A DNA stretch of 64,000 bases from Mimachlamys varia (taxonomy: Eukaryota > Mollusca > Bivalvia > Pectinida > Pectinidae): the NCBI GenBank assembly GCA_947623455.1, contig OX392534.1, positions 32,300,926 through 32,364,925 of the forward strand, read 5' to 3'. A program made the translations under genes and the position numbers. Below the pieces are notes generated by a model, which worked only from the letters and a program-made list of their open reading frames with translations, ran no database searches and was not told where the DNA came from. Positions 44,140-56,248 of this stretch are shown here, piece after piece. Each line of letters starts with the position of its first letter. The stretch's first letter is position 1.

Positions 44140-44740
44140 TCTTAATTTCAACCCTGTGACCTTAAATGTGGGTCAACTTATATTTAACACAAAGACGGAA
44201 GCCCTTCATCCAAGCATATATTACAAGGCAAATATCAGTACCATGGGCCTTTTGGTTGTTTAGAAGTTCTTTATATTTTAAACACATTCCACCCAGTGAC
44301 CTTGAAAGTCTTTCAATGCCATTTATTTGAAAATAAAACTTACTACCTGGTAGCCTTTTTATTCCAATATGCTTCAGGCCCAATATCCCTACCCTGAGCA
44401 TTTTTCATGGTCATTGAAATGGTGTCATTTGAAGATTTCATGCACATTTGGTTGCCGGAAACTTTTAAACACTTTTGACCTACCAGTACATGACACTGAA
44501 AGCGGGTCAAGGTCATTCATTTCAGCACATTACTGGCCTAATATCAGTTTCCTGGGCCTTAGGTAATTGAAGATTTAAACATAAATTGCCCCTGTGAACT
44601 TTAGATGCATTGAAGAGTTATATTTAATCAGATTTGGTCAAGGTGAGCACCTTATCCGAAGATGGTACAGACCGATATCACTTCCCTGGGCCTTCTGGTT
44701 ATTGAGAAAAAGTTGTTTGAAGTTAAAAATATTGACACTG
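44140..44740 (+). repeat. Degenerate tandem repeat, about four units near 150 bp
   Basis: AATATCAGTACCATGGGCCT (44229), AATATCCCTACCCTGAGC (44381), AATATCAGTTTCCTGGGCCT (44539) and GATATCACTTCCCTGGGCCT (about 44674) recur. Each is followed by a GGTTATTGA-like block, an AAGTT stretch and a CC-AGTGACCTT-like block. Old and diverged. Confidence 0.7.
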
Positions 44741-44805
44741 GACTCTTTGGGCAGCTAAGCTTAAAATGTTAAAATTGTACAGCTAAGCCAAGTAATGTCA
44801 AAATA

Positions 44806-44825
44806 CCCCCCCCCCCCCCCCCCCC
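44806..44825 (+). repeat. Poly(C) tract, 20 bases
   Basis: Uninterrupted C run followed by A and a further C-rich stretch. Confidence 0.9.
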
Positions 44826-44829
44826 ACCC

Positions 44830-45505
44830 CCTTCCCACCATCATTCCTCTAGCTTTTCTCTGAAAGTGAAACATTAGGAAATTGGTCATTGGAGTAGTTG
44901 ATCAATTATAATCGAGAAAAAAAAACGGAAATATAATGCATAGTTATCAGTCTATAGATGTAACAGTTATGCATTCATATGATATTCAGTCCATTAACTT
45001 ATTAACTGATATATAAATATAGAATCATCGATCACCAGTCAGTCTACTTCTCCCAATTACCAAATTGTTTTACTGTATTCGGCCTTATCAGAGCAACTTC
45101 CTCTATATTCAGCGTAACCCCACCTTTTTTCAGAGAAAGAGGACACTAATTAAAACATATAAAAAAAATCTTTAATTACATCACTGATCTACCAACATTT
45201 TCATGGATTGTTTTTGCTACATAAAGATAAGTTTAATCAAATAATACATGCATTGTTTTTTCCTACCAAGATTTCACATGGAAACTTTTTTTGTTCCTTT
45301 TCTTGTTTTTGTAAGTGGGTTTATTAGGTCAAATTATTAGGTTGAATACGGTATTGGTGATAATTTTAAACTGATAACTTATCAATTGTCCTTGTGTTAT
45401 ACATGTACAAACCTTGCCTTTATCTACAGTAACAGAAAACCATGTACTGGTAATTATTTTAACCTGAATAAACACATTTTAGACAGTTTTTCAAGTGTCC
45501 TAGCC
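44830..45505. other. Intergenic, nothing recognised
   Basis: No gene or repeat family recognised. Confidence 0.5.
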
Positions 45506-45507
45506 AA

Positions 45508-45870
45508 ATGATTTATATAATTATAAACCAGTATATAGATATGTTAAAAACTTTTATTTATGAAAACCAGTTATCAATGAAAACAAACAAAGAAAAGGTC
45601 CAGACACGCCCTGAGTGGTTTAGATTTTTAGAGTTAGAATGGATTCACTTGAATTTTTATAAAGTCACGCCTGGTTTAATAAACACAGATTATACAAGTT
45701 GGTATGACGTATTAAAAGCACTGAGGAAAGTAAACACAAACAAATATACTGAAGAATATACCTGTGAGGTGTTTTGGGGTTACGGGCCGTACAGAATGAT
45801 AATACATGTGTATATAGTGACGTCAGATGCCTACTGTGTTATTTCACAACACAACAAACAGCGATGTTAG
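45508..45870 (+). CDS. Unrecognised 120-codon open frame (doubtful)
   Basis: An uninterrupted frame with ATG at 45508. After a low-complexity start it has a composition closer to protein than other frames here: RPEWFRFLELEWIHLNFYKV, SWYDVLKALRKVNTNKY and EEYTCEVFWGYGPYR, with five Trp. I recognise no domain. It has no signal peptide, no clear membrane segment and no obvious splice sites. At this base composition several frames of this length are expected by chance in 64 kb, so it may be random. Alternatives are a fragment of a mobile-element protein or a single exon of an unknown gene. Confidence 0.15.
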   Translation: MIYIIINQYIDMLKTFIYENQLSMKTNKEKVQTRPEWFRFLELEWIHLNFYKVTPGLINTDYTSWYDVLKALRKVNTNKYTEEYTCEVFWGYGPYRMIIHVYIVTSDAYCVISQHNKQRC

Positions 45871-45874
45871 GGGC

Positions 45875-48055
45875 TCCGATTTTTACCACGTATGTTAAAC
45901 AGTGATTAGGGAGGGGCAGGTGGAGGAAATGAGACACAGGGGAGATACATAAATTTATATATCTAAATGTTGGCGGTTTAAAATCTAAAACCATTACTTT
46001 CATTATTCATAAATCTAACTGTGGTGAAATTGAAGTAAGACCTAGAGCTTTAGAGCACTTGGTGAAAATGGTGTTGGTAAAGAATTGTGAATGGAAAAAA
46101 AAAAAAAAAATTCAGTCTTTATTAAAACCAGTCGATAATATTTTATCCAGTCTGTTCTATATCTACAATTACTGGTATCATTATACCTACGTTCTGACAG
46201 GCTAAATATTGACAACCCGATGTTTAATAATTCACACTACAGTATTAATGTCAATGAGTACTACTGTAACACCCATTGAATGGCCTCCGTTAATTTATTC
46301 GACCTAACCTGTTTTTCTCCGCATAGATACAAGATAGAGCAAACCCTCATTATGGGATAATAAGCCGTAAGCTTTATAGGGTACAAGCACCCTATAGACA
46401 AAGAGAAATCCTTTTGTTTGTTCATTGTGTTGTGCCAACAAACCTAGCTTAACCTAAATAATAAATTGGACTCTACCAGATCAATCATTTAGACCAGTCC
46501 ATTTGTGGGTACGGAGGATTAATTGGCAGCTCTGTATATCTAGTTAAACCGGTTTCTGGTCAATTTTCACCTGATTTACCTGTGGTAATTGTAGCTATTT
46601 ATAAATATCTGATACGTGGGCTATTATGGTGCCAGTTTAGAGTCGAACAACAGACGGAGTGATTATTGAACTGGAAGTGGTGAACAGCGAGGGATTAAAC
46701 AATGGTGGTTTGCCAAACGTTCAAATCAAACACGCAAATTACAATATAATGATTGCGATAAACCTCGGGCTTATAGTTGGTGTACATATAAACAGTGTGT
46801 GAGGCCATTTTTGTTCCATAAAATGGTGCAATTACGGGTTTGGAGACGAAGTGAATCAGGAATGGATTGACAACTTAAGCTGTTAAAACTACAAAACTCC
46901 TCATCAGTGCCCTAAAAAACCTTATATAGATATATCATAATTGAAAATACAAAAACATTCCCGAAAAATGAAGAAAAGAATACAAAAAGACATCATAAAA
47001 CACTATAGCTACTTCGGTTAAGTTTTTGAAAAATATCTGTTGTTAAGGTACATACATGATAAGAAATTTATGTGCCGAATTACCTACAATACTGCATCTG
47101 TGTTGCGTTGAAAATTCTTCATCTAACAATCAGATTTACTGGTAAGGGTCACAATGTGAAAAAATTCTATTATTACAGTAACCTTTTTATGGCTGTTTTC
47201 AATCATTCATAAAACAATGTATTTCATAATGTAAGTTCTGAAACCTCTATAATTTCTGATTTGAAGAATAAAGCCATTGAATGGGGGGGAGGGGGGGGGA
47301 GAGAGAGCACTTCTAAAAGAACAATCTCTCTTGAAATGAAATTTAAAAAGCCAAGAAGTACGCAATTATAACCAGCGAATCAATGTATTTCTTTCCTAAT
47401 TATGAATGTAGTAATACAAGCACTATAGAGTTGAAACATTATCCTGAAAACAGACTCTTTTTTTTGTATCTACAAATGACTTAAACGAATATTTAGAAAG
47501 AAATTCAAACTTCTTTATCAAAATGTCACCGAGTGCTGTTTGTGTGTGTTCTTCACATGTAGACAAAGAATTCTGAATGTAGTCCATGGAACGAAAATCT
47601 CTGCTCAAGCTGAAAAGGGTCTCCTTGATCAAACATTTGTGATAGGGTCAAAACTGTAAGTCTTTGTGAACATATTGCAGTTTAATTCAAAACAAATTAT
47701 TTATACACATCAGGTAGAATTTCTCTATGAAGAGCCATAACCTTTTTCAATCATGAGGCTAACATCATATTGATTCCTCCTTCAATTTTTTCTCAAGTTT
47801 CAGATATAAAGACAAACATCATTACGCAATTTCGGCGCAAGATATTTATTTCGGCACTGATCTTTAAGAAACTTTTGAAGGGAAACACACGATTAATTTA
47901 ACGGCCTTTTATTTTTACTGTTTACAACTGACAAAATCTTAATTATTCAAAAATCAAAGTTATATCCTGTTAATTAAGTGTTACTCATACCTGTTCAAAA
48001 CAATTCCCGAATACCTACCGGATACACATTTTCCTGAAAAAAATTCTTATTTGGT
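45875..48055. other. Intergenic, nothing recognised
   Basis: Includes an A15-type run near 46097 and a G-rich stretch at 47284-47301. No gene or repeat family. Confidence 0.5.
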
Positions 48056-48091
48056 ACATAATTACCTTAATATATTCGTTCTTACTTATGT

Positions 48092-48250
48092 AGAAGATGT
48101 GCATTGATTAGGTTGCCTTACAAGCGTGAGGTACAAAATTTTCCCTTAGGTCAGTGGTAGGGCATTTGACTGGAAAGCCAGGGGTCACGGGTTTGAGCCC
48201 CAGCGACGACACTATCTTTTATCACTATTCCTTCTCCTATTTAACATATA
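48092..48250 (+). mobile_element. tRNA-derived SINE, family B, copy 1
   Basis: Leader AGAAGATGTGCATTGATTAG then GTTGCC, an AATTTTCCCTTAG block, then a tRNA-like head: TCAGTGGTAGGGCATTTGAC (A-box), TGGAAAGCCA and the B-box GGGTTTGAGCCCC. The tail is ACTATCTTTTATCACTATTC. The leader, head and tail order is repeated at 59715-59884 on the other strand. Confidence 0.75.
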
Positions 48251-48254
48251 TAGA

Positions 48255-49510
48255 TGTACTTATTTATACAGTATTTATGTAACTTAATGCCAGAAACATT
48301 TTACACAACAAATAATTTTCAGCAAAATAAAAACTTCAATACACACTATATGTACTGATGATTCTTATAAATGAATGGACAGTTATTTTCTGCCACCAAA
48401 ATGAAACGTACATATTCAATGTAATCTCTTGACGATAATGTTTAATTTAATCAATGAAATATATCCTAATCAATGATTGTAAGTTATGACACAGATATGA
48501 TACCAATTACCTGGAATAAAGATTAATTATTTTGATAAATAAATGCAAACTGATTCATAACAGTTTGAGGCTGGTTGGTTCATGTACAAAGACAGAAATA
48601 TAACTTAGAATTTGAAATTTCCCAGTTTTATTAAACAGTTTTTCTTCACTTTGGTATAATGTACCTGTCACACAAGGTGCTACCACTATTTTCCAATTCT
48701 TACAATAAAAAAAGTCACATGTTCGAACATATAATTTAAGTGACTAAGACTACAACGAGTCCTTTGAAGAACAGCAATGTTTGTTGCAAGCAATTAGTAA
48801 GTCCATTCATATGTATAGTCATGTCTAAACTGGCTGGCAAGATTTATAATGTACACAGCTGATTTCACAGATATGACTTAAGTCCCACAATGGTAAACCC
48901 ACCCCACCCTGGTAGGGCCAAGGGAACCCTTATACAGGGTGGTCTGGGGTGGCAGTCAGATATCGTCTCGGCCTGCCTCAAATCAAAATAAAATACCTTA
49001 TCATCTATCTTTGGTGCATTATACTGTACAGAAATCTTATATACATCAAATGACACACCATGTGTGAACTTTTCATCTAGATAATCTTAAAATTTAAAAA
49101 AAAATAAAATGTTTTGATTCAAATAGATCAAATTAACAACAGAAAGAAAAAGATGAAAATATTTACACTTGTGAGTTTTCTTGATACAGTAATCACAACT
49201 TATAAATTTCCAAGTCTTTACAATTGTAAGGTTGACTGATTTTAGCCATTTTGCCTTTTTGCCCCAAATATTGACATTTAGAAATAAACCTTAAATCTTA
49301 TTATTTCTTCAAAACAACAATAACTTCAAGGTTCTCTGTATTATTTTCAGACTAATAAGCAAAAAAAACCCAAAGAGCCAAGGTTCTTTAACTCTGGCTG
49401 AAAATTCGCAACAATGAACAAGTCAACCAACATACCAATCTGAAACAGAAATACATTCAAAGCCTATTTTACATTATGGACAAGTTGTCCTTGCTTCCTA
49501 TTTTACATCC
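48255..49510. other. Intergenic, nothing recognised
   Basis: No gene or repeat family recognised. Confidence 0.5.
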
Positions 49511-49514
49511 CATT

Positions 49515-49735
49515 ACCAGTAACAGCTAGCTATGTGCCAGGTTTTATTGTTGAACGAAAGCCGGAGGTCCCACAGGAGAACCAGTGACCTACAATAAGTA
49601 CCAGCGACTCCCCAGTGTAGGCCTGATACAATAAGTACCAGCGACTCCCCAGTCTATGCCTTGAACCACAGTGACCCAGAGGTGGAGGGGCAGTGGTAGC
49701 AGAATGTCAGACATCTTAACCACTTGGTCCCTTTC
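49515..49735 (-). mobile_element. tRNA-derived SINE, family E, copy with duplicated middle
   Basis: Minus strand: head GGACCAAGTGGTTAAGATGT, CTGACATTCTGCTACCACTG, then GTGGTTCAAGGCATAGACTG. The segment CTGGGGAGTCGCTGGTACTT with ATTGTA occurs twice about 47 bases apart. Then TGTGGGACCTCCGGCTTTCG and CAATAAAACCTGGCACATAG. The head matches the unit of the 62-bp array at 42.3 kb. Confidence 0.75.
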
Positions 49736-49739
49736 CTAT

Positions 49740-50192
49740 TGATCAGTGACATACGCCCCAGACAACCAAAGTTTTACTGAGACAGGTCACAGTGACCTAG
49801 TTTTCGTATGTATCAATCCTGTATCACTGACCTTACTTGGTAGCTCCAGCTGAAACAATTTTGGAGCAATACAATAGGTTATCCATTGGACGACTTGGGC
49901 CAGATTTCAAAATTGGAGTCAAAATTACCTAGTCTTTATCGGTGCTGGAAAGGATACCAATCTTGGATTCCTCTAACCAAACATGGTCCATCAACCTTTC
50001 CTTACAGGACAGTGGATCGCCTTATAATAGTAGCCCAATACCTGTATTAAAATTTTGTTTCTACTAGCGGTATAAAATGTACGAGATATACCCATGAAAA
50101 TCAGCTATGGATGAATGAATACAACTGTTATAGGTTACTGGTGTCAGAAACAGAATAAAAGATATTAAATTAATAAACTTTTAAGAAAAAAC
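49740..50192. other. Intergenic, nothing recognised
   Basis: No gene or repeat family recognised. Confidence 0.5.
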
Positions 50193-50196
50193 ACAT

Positions 50197-50287
50197 TAAT
50201 TCATTCATCCCTGAAAATCTTAAATGAACTGTTCTAACTTTTGTTTCGGAAGAGTTTAAAAGTGTCAGTGGATGGGGAGGGATAAGT
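50197..50287 (+). mobile_element. Short palindromic MITE-like repeat, copy 2
   Basis: TTAATTCATTCATCCCTGAA, AATGAACTGTTCTAACTTTT and GGAAGAGTTTAAAAGTGTCA with GGGGAGGGATAAGTT. Same block order as the copies at 36397, 53102 and 60507. Confidence 0.7.
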
Positions 50288-50289
50288 TG

Positions 50290-51395
50290 AAAACACCTGG
50301 TGCAAAAAGGTAACACACACAATGCTGTTAAGGAAAAACAGCGAAGAGTCGGTTGGGGGGAGGGGAGATCAAAATAAAGAAATATTCTAAAACATTTTTC
50401 CCCTCAAAAAACAGGAAATGTAATCAAATTAATCACCTTATTTTTGGCATGATGAATTCTTACATAATTTTATCTGACTAAAGACTGTATTTATCATGGC
50501 CGTGAAATCTAGGTTAATGTGTGTAGACTGATGTACCTGTCATCATCATCCGGTGTGACCCCAAGTTAAAAACCACTGAATACATCACGCGTAAAATGCT
50601 TCAGGCCAAAAATGACAACACGATCCGACATAGAAACAGCATACATCCATTAACTGTACGATTAAAAGTAAGCTTCAAATTATTATCATAACAACTCGTT
50701 AAATCATCTGTTATATACATTAGTATTTTCGTATGTTTATTTTATACAAACTGTAAGAATGTTTTTATTCCCCTTGGTCCGTGATCTATTTTGGATAGTT
50801 TCAGATTAGAGTTCTAGCCAGGAGATAGACCTCAGGGTCATCATTATCAGACAGTCAGACCTGAAACAGACATTGTATCTAACACACACATCTAAATTTG
50901 GAAAGCACCGCTAGACATGCAGATGGTTTCAGTATAAGAGTGGGCGAAGCTCAGAAGAGGCCATAAACTCAGTTTCTATATCATCTTTATGCTTGATTTA
51001 CTTCTGCCAATTTACTTCTGTCAGATTCACCCAAAATCAAGTTTTTTAAACTTAAAATATCATAAATCCCTTAAAAGATATTACATGTACCTTATTTCAC
51101 CCTTAAACTTTCCAGGTCAACTCTTTTAGAAGTAAATACCATAATTTTAAGGCTAGGCCTATATATGGTGTTTGCCACTTTCATATTAAGTTCCACTTTA
51201 GAAACATGCATGATACATTTTAATTAATCATATTTTTTAATAAATTGGTTATTTAATTGAACATACATTTTAATTATTTCACTAAATATGATTTTGAAGT
51301 GAGACAACTCTTGGTGAAAAACTGTTGATAAGATTTTAAAGGGAAACAACTCTTAGTACATATTCCATTCCAATAATAGGAAAGGTAGCAAACAT
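50290..51395. other. Intergenic, nothing recognised
   Basis: No gene or repeat family recognised. Confidence 0.5.
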
Positions 51396-51397
51396 CC

Positions 51398-51769
51398 TTA
51401 AAGGCCCAATATACGTAACTTTCGGCAAAACTTTACGCGAAATCAAGCCTAATAGCTTATTATTTTCATAGATTTAGTTAAGATTAACTGATATTAGCAA
51501 TATTTAAGATGAATTCTTACGCAGTTACCGGTACGGCAGCAGTTGAAACTCGGTATTTGTAAACACGCGTCCATTTTGAACTCTCTTCTGCCTTCAGCTT
51601 GTTGTTGAAGTGGGCCCCAAATGACTTATTTTCAATTCTTGGATTTTTTGTCAAGAGTTTCTTGTGAGTAACCACTCAGGTTTACTTTGTTTTAGGTTTA
51701 TTTTTGCATGGTTATCAACCAGACTTTTTTCATAATTTTTCAGAATTCGAACTTATACTGGGCCTTTAA
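51398..51769 (+). mobile_element. TTAA-MITE copy 6 (3' terminus slightly deleted)
   Basis: TTAA at 51398 and 51766. The 5' terminus AGGCCCAATATACGTAACTT is perfect. The 3' terminus is shortened to CTTATACTGGGCCTTTAA, so it has lost the GTTACG part. Confidence 0.92.
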
Positions 51770-52280
51770 GTGTTGTGTTTAATGTTTCAAGACTTATAAT
51801 AAAACCAAAAATTCCAATAAAGATAAAAGAAGTAAAATCCAAGGAAAGTACTTTTGAAAGTTTGAATATGTCTGGTACAAAGAAACAAGACAATTTTACT
51901 GTCCCTGATACATGTCAGTACAACAAACACTCCAATATACCTGCCTGTGTTACAAATATAGCAGACAGGTTTTAGTGTCCAATACATATACCTACCATGT
52001 ACTTATCTATCAGACAGCTGGTCAAGCAATGAGTTTAATGACCCTGGCAGATGGCCATTGGCCATGATGACAGGCTATCTAAGTCATCTAGGATAGCTGA
52101 GTGTGTCATACCATATACCTGTTCTATGATTACACAGCAGAAAGTATGTAGCATATTACTGACAGAAAATTGTATATTACTGACCGTCTCCCAGATTTAC
52201 TGGACAGTGGTCAGTTTATCAAGTCACTTCAAACAGATGACCAAGGGCTTCTTTTTCTTCCATTTACCAGCGCATTCATC
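51770..52280. other. Intergenic, no supported gene
   Basis: A 66-codon frame (51775-51975) is Lys/Ser-rich and unrecognised. Nothing else. Confidence 0.4.
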
Positions 52281-52282
52281 AT

Positions 52283-52446
52283 TCAAAGAGTGCATCATTG
52301 TCAAATTGGCTGTGTATCACTGTCAAGTTGGTTGTGTATTACTGTCAAATCGGTTGTGTATTACTGTCAAATTGGATGGATGAGTATCATTGTCAAACTG
52401 GATGTATATATAACTGTTTAATTGGTTGTGTATCACTGTCAAATTG
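52283..52446 (+). repeat. 24-bp tandem array, about six units
   Basis: Unit TATCACTGTCAAATTGGTTG then TGT, with a few insertions (TATATAA, GGATGA) late in the array. Confidence 0.85.
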
Positions 52447-52449
52447 AAT

Positions 52450-53098
52450 AATACCCATTAATTCAAGTTTCTGAAAATAAAAAGTACTGTACCAGCAAAT
52501 ATCTGGTTTTTGACCTTAAATCAACAAACTCATAGTCTTTAAAGCAATTACATAAATTTGTATAACCATAACTCTTTCTACCATAACAGCTTATAAACAT
52601 GTTCGCTTATATTCTAGGGGACCTTGAAACAAGTACCATGTTCTCATACAGAATGTATGTTGTGGTCATCCACTACAATTAACTTGATTACAACTCTTCC
52701 GAGAAAGCTGAATTTCAAACAGCATGAGCCTTGACACTTTGGTTCTAATGAAGAAGCCATTTTGTGCAAATGCCTAACCTCAGTATATAAGTCACTTCAT
52801 GTTTAGATACAGTAACCTTCAACATGAACCATATTCTATCTCTGCCAAACCTCCCTCAACAATTCTTTTAATATGAAGATTATCATTTTCAGGGTTTGCA
52901 TTGAAGCCATCCCTATATCTTTTTCAAGCAAAGAAACTGAAAATTAGGACCCCACCAATTTTCAGGATTCCCATGTAAACTATGCAGAAGAACCCCATTT
53001 ATTTAGGAAAGGACCCCATTTAAAAAATACCCAGCACAAACCCTAACTCTTATTCATAAACATTGGATTCATTTCATCTTTATGGATTTCTCAAAATT
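52450..53098. other. Intergenic, nothing recognised
   Basis: No gene or repeat family recognised. Confidence 0.5.
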
Positions 53099-53101
53099 AA
53101 T

Positions 53102-53190
53102 TTAACTCATTCACACCTGAAAGCTAATAATTGACTCTCCCATCTTTTGAATAGGAAGAGTTTAAAATGAATCTTCAGGGGTGAATGATT
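53102..53190 (+). mobile_element. Short palindromic MITE-like repeat, copy 3
   Basis: The ends are the clearest: TTAACTCATTCACACCTGAA against CTTCAGGGGTGAATGATTAA, nearly perfect inverted repeats of about 19 bp around an ATAGGAAGAGTTTAAAATGA core. Confidence 0.75.
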
Positions 53191-53194
53191 AAAG

Positions 53195-53874
53195 AGTCCT
53201 GAAATAATTGATTTTCTTTGTCATGACTGATTTACTGAAGGGATAAACACCAGAATAAAATAGTTTCTGACATAAAGTTAAATTTTTCTTGTACTGGTAA
53301 ATGTGTCCTGAAGTAAACCAGTATTTTAATCTGTGTATATATTCTGTACTGGGTCAAGTGGTGACAACATGTGACAACATCATACGATGTAAATAAATTA
53401 CGACTTCAAGTGATACTTAAATACGTACAGGAATAAGGAACATTTTAACAGCTACAAGGAAATAGAAACTGTGGTTAAACTCCGGGGAGTTATATACATT
53501 ACATACGTAATCAAGGACCGAAGTAGGGCACACTGATAAATATCAGAGGACATCAAACAAAGCTAGACTTGTCTTCTAATCTTTTGTAAATACTGACGAA
53601 TGTATCACAATGCATTTGTTATGCATGTACATTTAGTCATAAATCTACGCACTTTAAGATAAGTTATTCAGAAGCAATTCATATTCAAATTAAACATCTG
53701 ACAATCCCCTTTTAAAAAAAAAATATACAATAGACTTCAGTCTCCCCTACAAGTGTCCACTTCTCCATGGTTTACCCCTTTTACCCCTATGTAATATTCA
53801 GACTCTATCATAGATTGATTGAATGAGTTCATTATGGTTTACACAGGTTGAGGTGATTAGTATTGAAAGAAATA
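53195..53874. other. Intergenic, nothing recognised
   Basis: No gene or repeat family recognised. Confidence 0.5.
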
Positions 53875-53876
53875 GA

Positions 53877-54500
53877 ATATGGACAACCTTTTTCTTTGAT
53901 GTAGGTCAAGGTCAAAACGTAGGTGACCATGACCTACTTTTAATAAATGACACACTGCCTCACCAAGGTGAACCCATTCCCCAAGTATGAAGTTCCAGTG
54001 ACAAGTATAGTGTAGGAAATATTTCCTGAACAAACTTTTTTTTTGATGTAGGTCACATGTCAAAATGTAGGTGACCATGACCTACTTTTTATACATGACA
54101 CACCACCTCACCAGGGTGAACCGATGTCCCCGGTGTGAAATTCTAGTAAAAAGCAGTGTAGGAAAGAGAGCATAAACAAACAGTTTCTTTGGCACATGTC
54201 AACGGTCAAAAAAACAATGAAGAGTGAGTCTGTGACTTTCACCTCTTCTTTCTCAACCTTAACTGACTGTATTATTCCAAAATCAACAAAGTTCCCAAAT
54301 CTGACTTCATCTTCATTCTTCAGAAATAAATGAATACAAGCACCTAAAACATTACTTAGAACACAACTCCCTTTTTTAACAGTAGGCATTGACCTTGAAC
54401 TTTAACCTTTCCATCCCAAAGTTATGATCTACCTTAATGAAGAGTACCTAACCTTGACCTCAGCATGACAAGGGACTCTTCAGGGAAATCTGTCACTAGA
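53877..54500 (-). repeat. 148-bp repeat, two good and two decayed units
   Basis: GTAGGTGACCATGACCTACT recurs at about 53919 and 54067, each preceded by TTTTTTTGATGTAGGTCA-type sequence and followed by ATGACACAC-CCTCACCA-GGTGAAC. Weaker third and fourth units run to about 54500 (TTGACCTTGAACTTTAACCT; ACCTTGACCTCAGCATGACA). Rich in AGGTCA half-sites. Confidence 0.75.
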
Positions 54501-54509
54501 TTTTACATT

Positions 54510-56245
54510 CAACAAGAAGACAATCATGGATTTAGTACTATATATAATTATTACACTTCTGACAAGCAAACAATGGATATAAAATGAACAATATATATAA
54601 ACATGTCTGTATCATATCTACAACGATATAAACCAAGATTGATTATCATAATAAATATATGTAAATGAAATACTAAATATATATGCTAAGTTCACGTCTA
54701 TATGACAACTAATCAATGTCGTGTGATGTATCGTAAATGTGACGCAATTAAATTCTACATGAAATTACATGCCGCATATTACCAATATCACGTCCAAATC
54801 ATTGACAAATGTGTGAAGTCTGACTCATATTGTTACAGCAAGTTGGGTTGGTTTTTTTTTTATCTCTGTAGCACTATTATTGCCTAAACATTTCATTATC
54901 AATGCTACTGAACATGAATCTACAACTAGAATGCATCACTTTACCAAGGCAGCAGGAAGAACCTGAGTCAAGTCTCGCTCAAATTTAAACACAATTTCAA
55001 AATCGCTTGATATTCTGGCGGAATTTCTTTTTAAGAACTAAAAACAATTACACATTTTTACAACAATGAATATTTGATTTTGTGAATGGTGGTTTGGTAG
55101 GATGAATTAGATGTTCTTTGTCTCCTTACATAATATCCACTTTAATACTATCATGAACACCATGAACAAGGTCAGAAAATAAAATATGTTTCATTGGGCT
55201 TAAAATGAACCAAAGAGATGTTTTAATGTCTTTTGTATAAGAGTATTATCACTGAAAACTAAAATATCCAGATCTGAATTTGGTTCCTATGCTATTTATT
55301 TCTTTATTCTTTAATAGCATTAGCTATGCTATCAATATTGGGTATTTCCTTTTCTTTATCTCTACGGCTGGATCCTAAGACTCGAGCATCCCTCGTATCT
55401 CCAAGCAGTCTATTAGGCATGATTCATCCTCAGCCTCCGAAGCCATGACAAACCTGCGCCCACTGCTTCCATATCTTGTGCATGGAGCGAATTCGTTTTT
55501 TTTTATTCCATGGGGGATCTAATAACGGTATCAAGTCTTTGCAACTGCATGTAATGCACGCAACTTTCGATCTTTTACGTCTGAACAATAATCGCGCTGT
55601 AATGCTCTTTCGAAAATGAATTCTTTAAAATATTCAAGAGAAGTTGGGATGTAATGCCTGTTGTGAACTCCAAATATGAAAAATTTACAGTTGAACAGAA
55701 TGGCGGTCGGGGGGGGGGGGGGGGGGATTTTACTTCCCTATTTCAATCCTTAATTCATGGAACAATTTCTGTTTAAAATTGCCTTTAAAAAAATTGTTTT
55801 TAATGCCTGTAGTCACAAAATGCTAGAAAACTCTTAAAAAGGACAATAAATGTATTCGACATTGTGACATTAAGGTTCATCAACAACAAATTAATATTTG
55901 TACTATCTATAAGGATATGGGCCTAACTGAAAAGGAGCGAAACTTCCACATCCTCATCTTTTCTGTTAAGTGATAATGACATATACCGTGATATACATTT
56001 TATGTGTGGGTTGTGTTGAGAACATTGACTCTAACATGCGTTACATTTTTTTGGGGTTATATATGTTATGAGAACAGAAACGTGACTTCACTTATTAGCC
56101 AATATGTAGGTAATTGACCTTTGGCCTACAGGAAAAGGTAACAGTGACCTAGAAATAGAGAACACTACATCTAATGTAAATGATGAAGGTTTTTACCACA
56201 GCCTTTTCCGAAAAGAATTTGAATTTTTTTATCTAAATAGAACAT
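54510..56245. other. Intergenic with a G18 tract, nothing else recognised
   Basis: No gene or repeat family recognised apart from the tract at 55709. Confidence 0.5.
55709..55726 (+). repeat. Poly(G) tract, 18 bases
   Basis: Uninterrupted G run. Confidence 0.9.
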
Positions 56246-56248
56246 ATA

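Noticed and set aside
51775..51975. 66-codon frame just after a MITE as a gene or exon
   Set aside because: Lys/Ser/Ile-rich, no recognised motif, and its length is expected by chance. The frame is also open on the opposite strand over the same span.
53877..54500. Fourth CTTGTT-type Helentron-like element around the 148-bp repeat
   Set aside because: Unit length and half-sites fit, but I could not find the 5' hairpin, subterminal arm copy or 3' hairpin at its borders.
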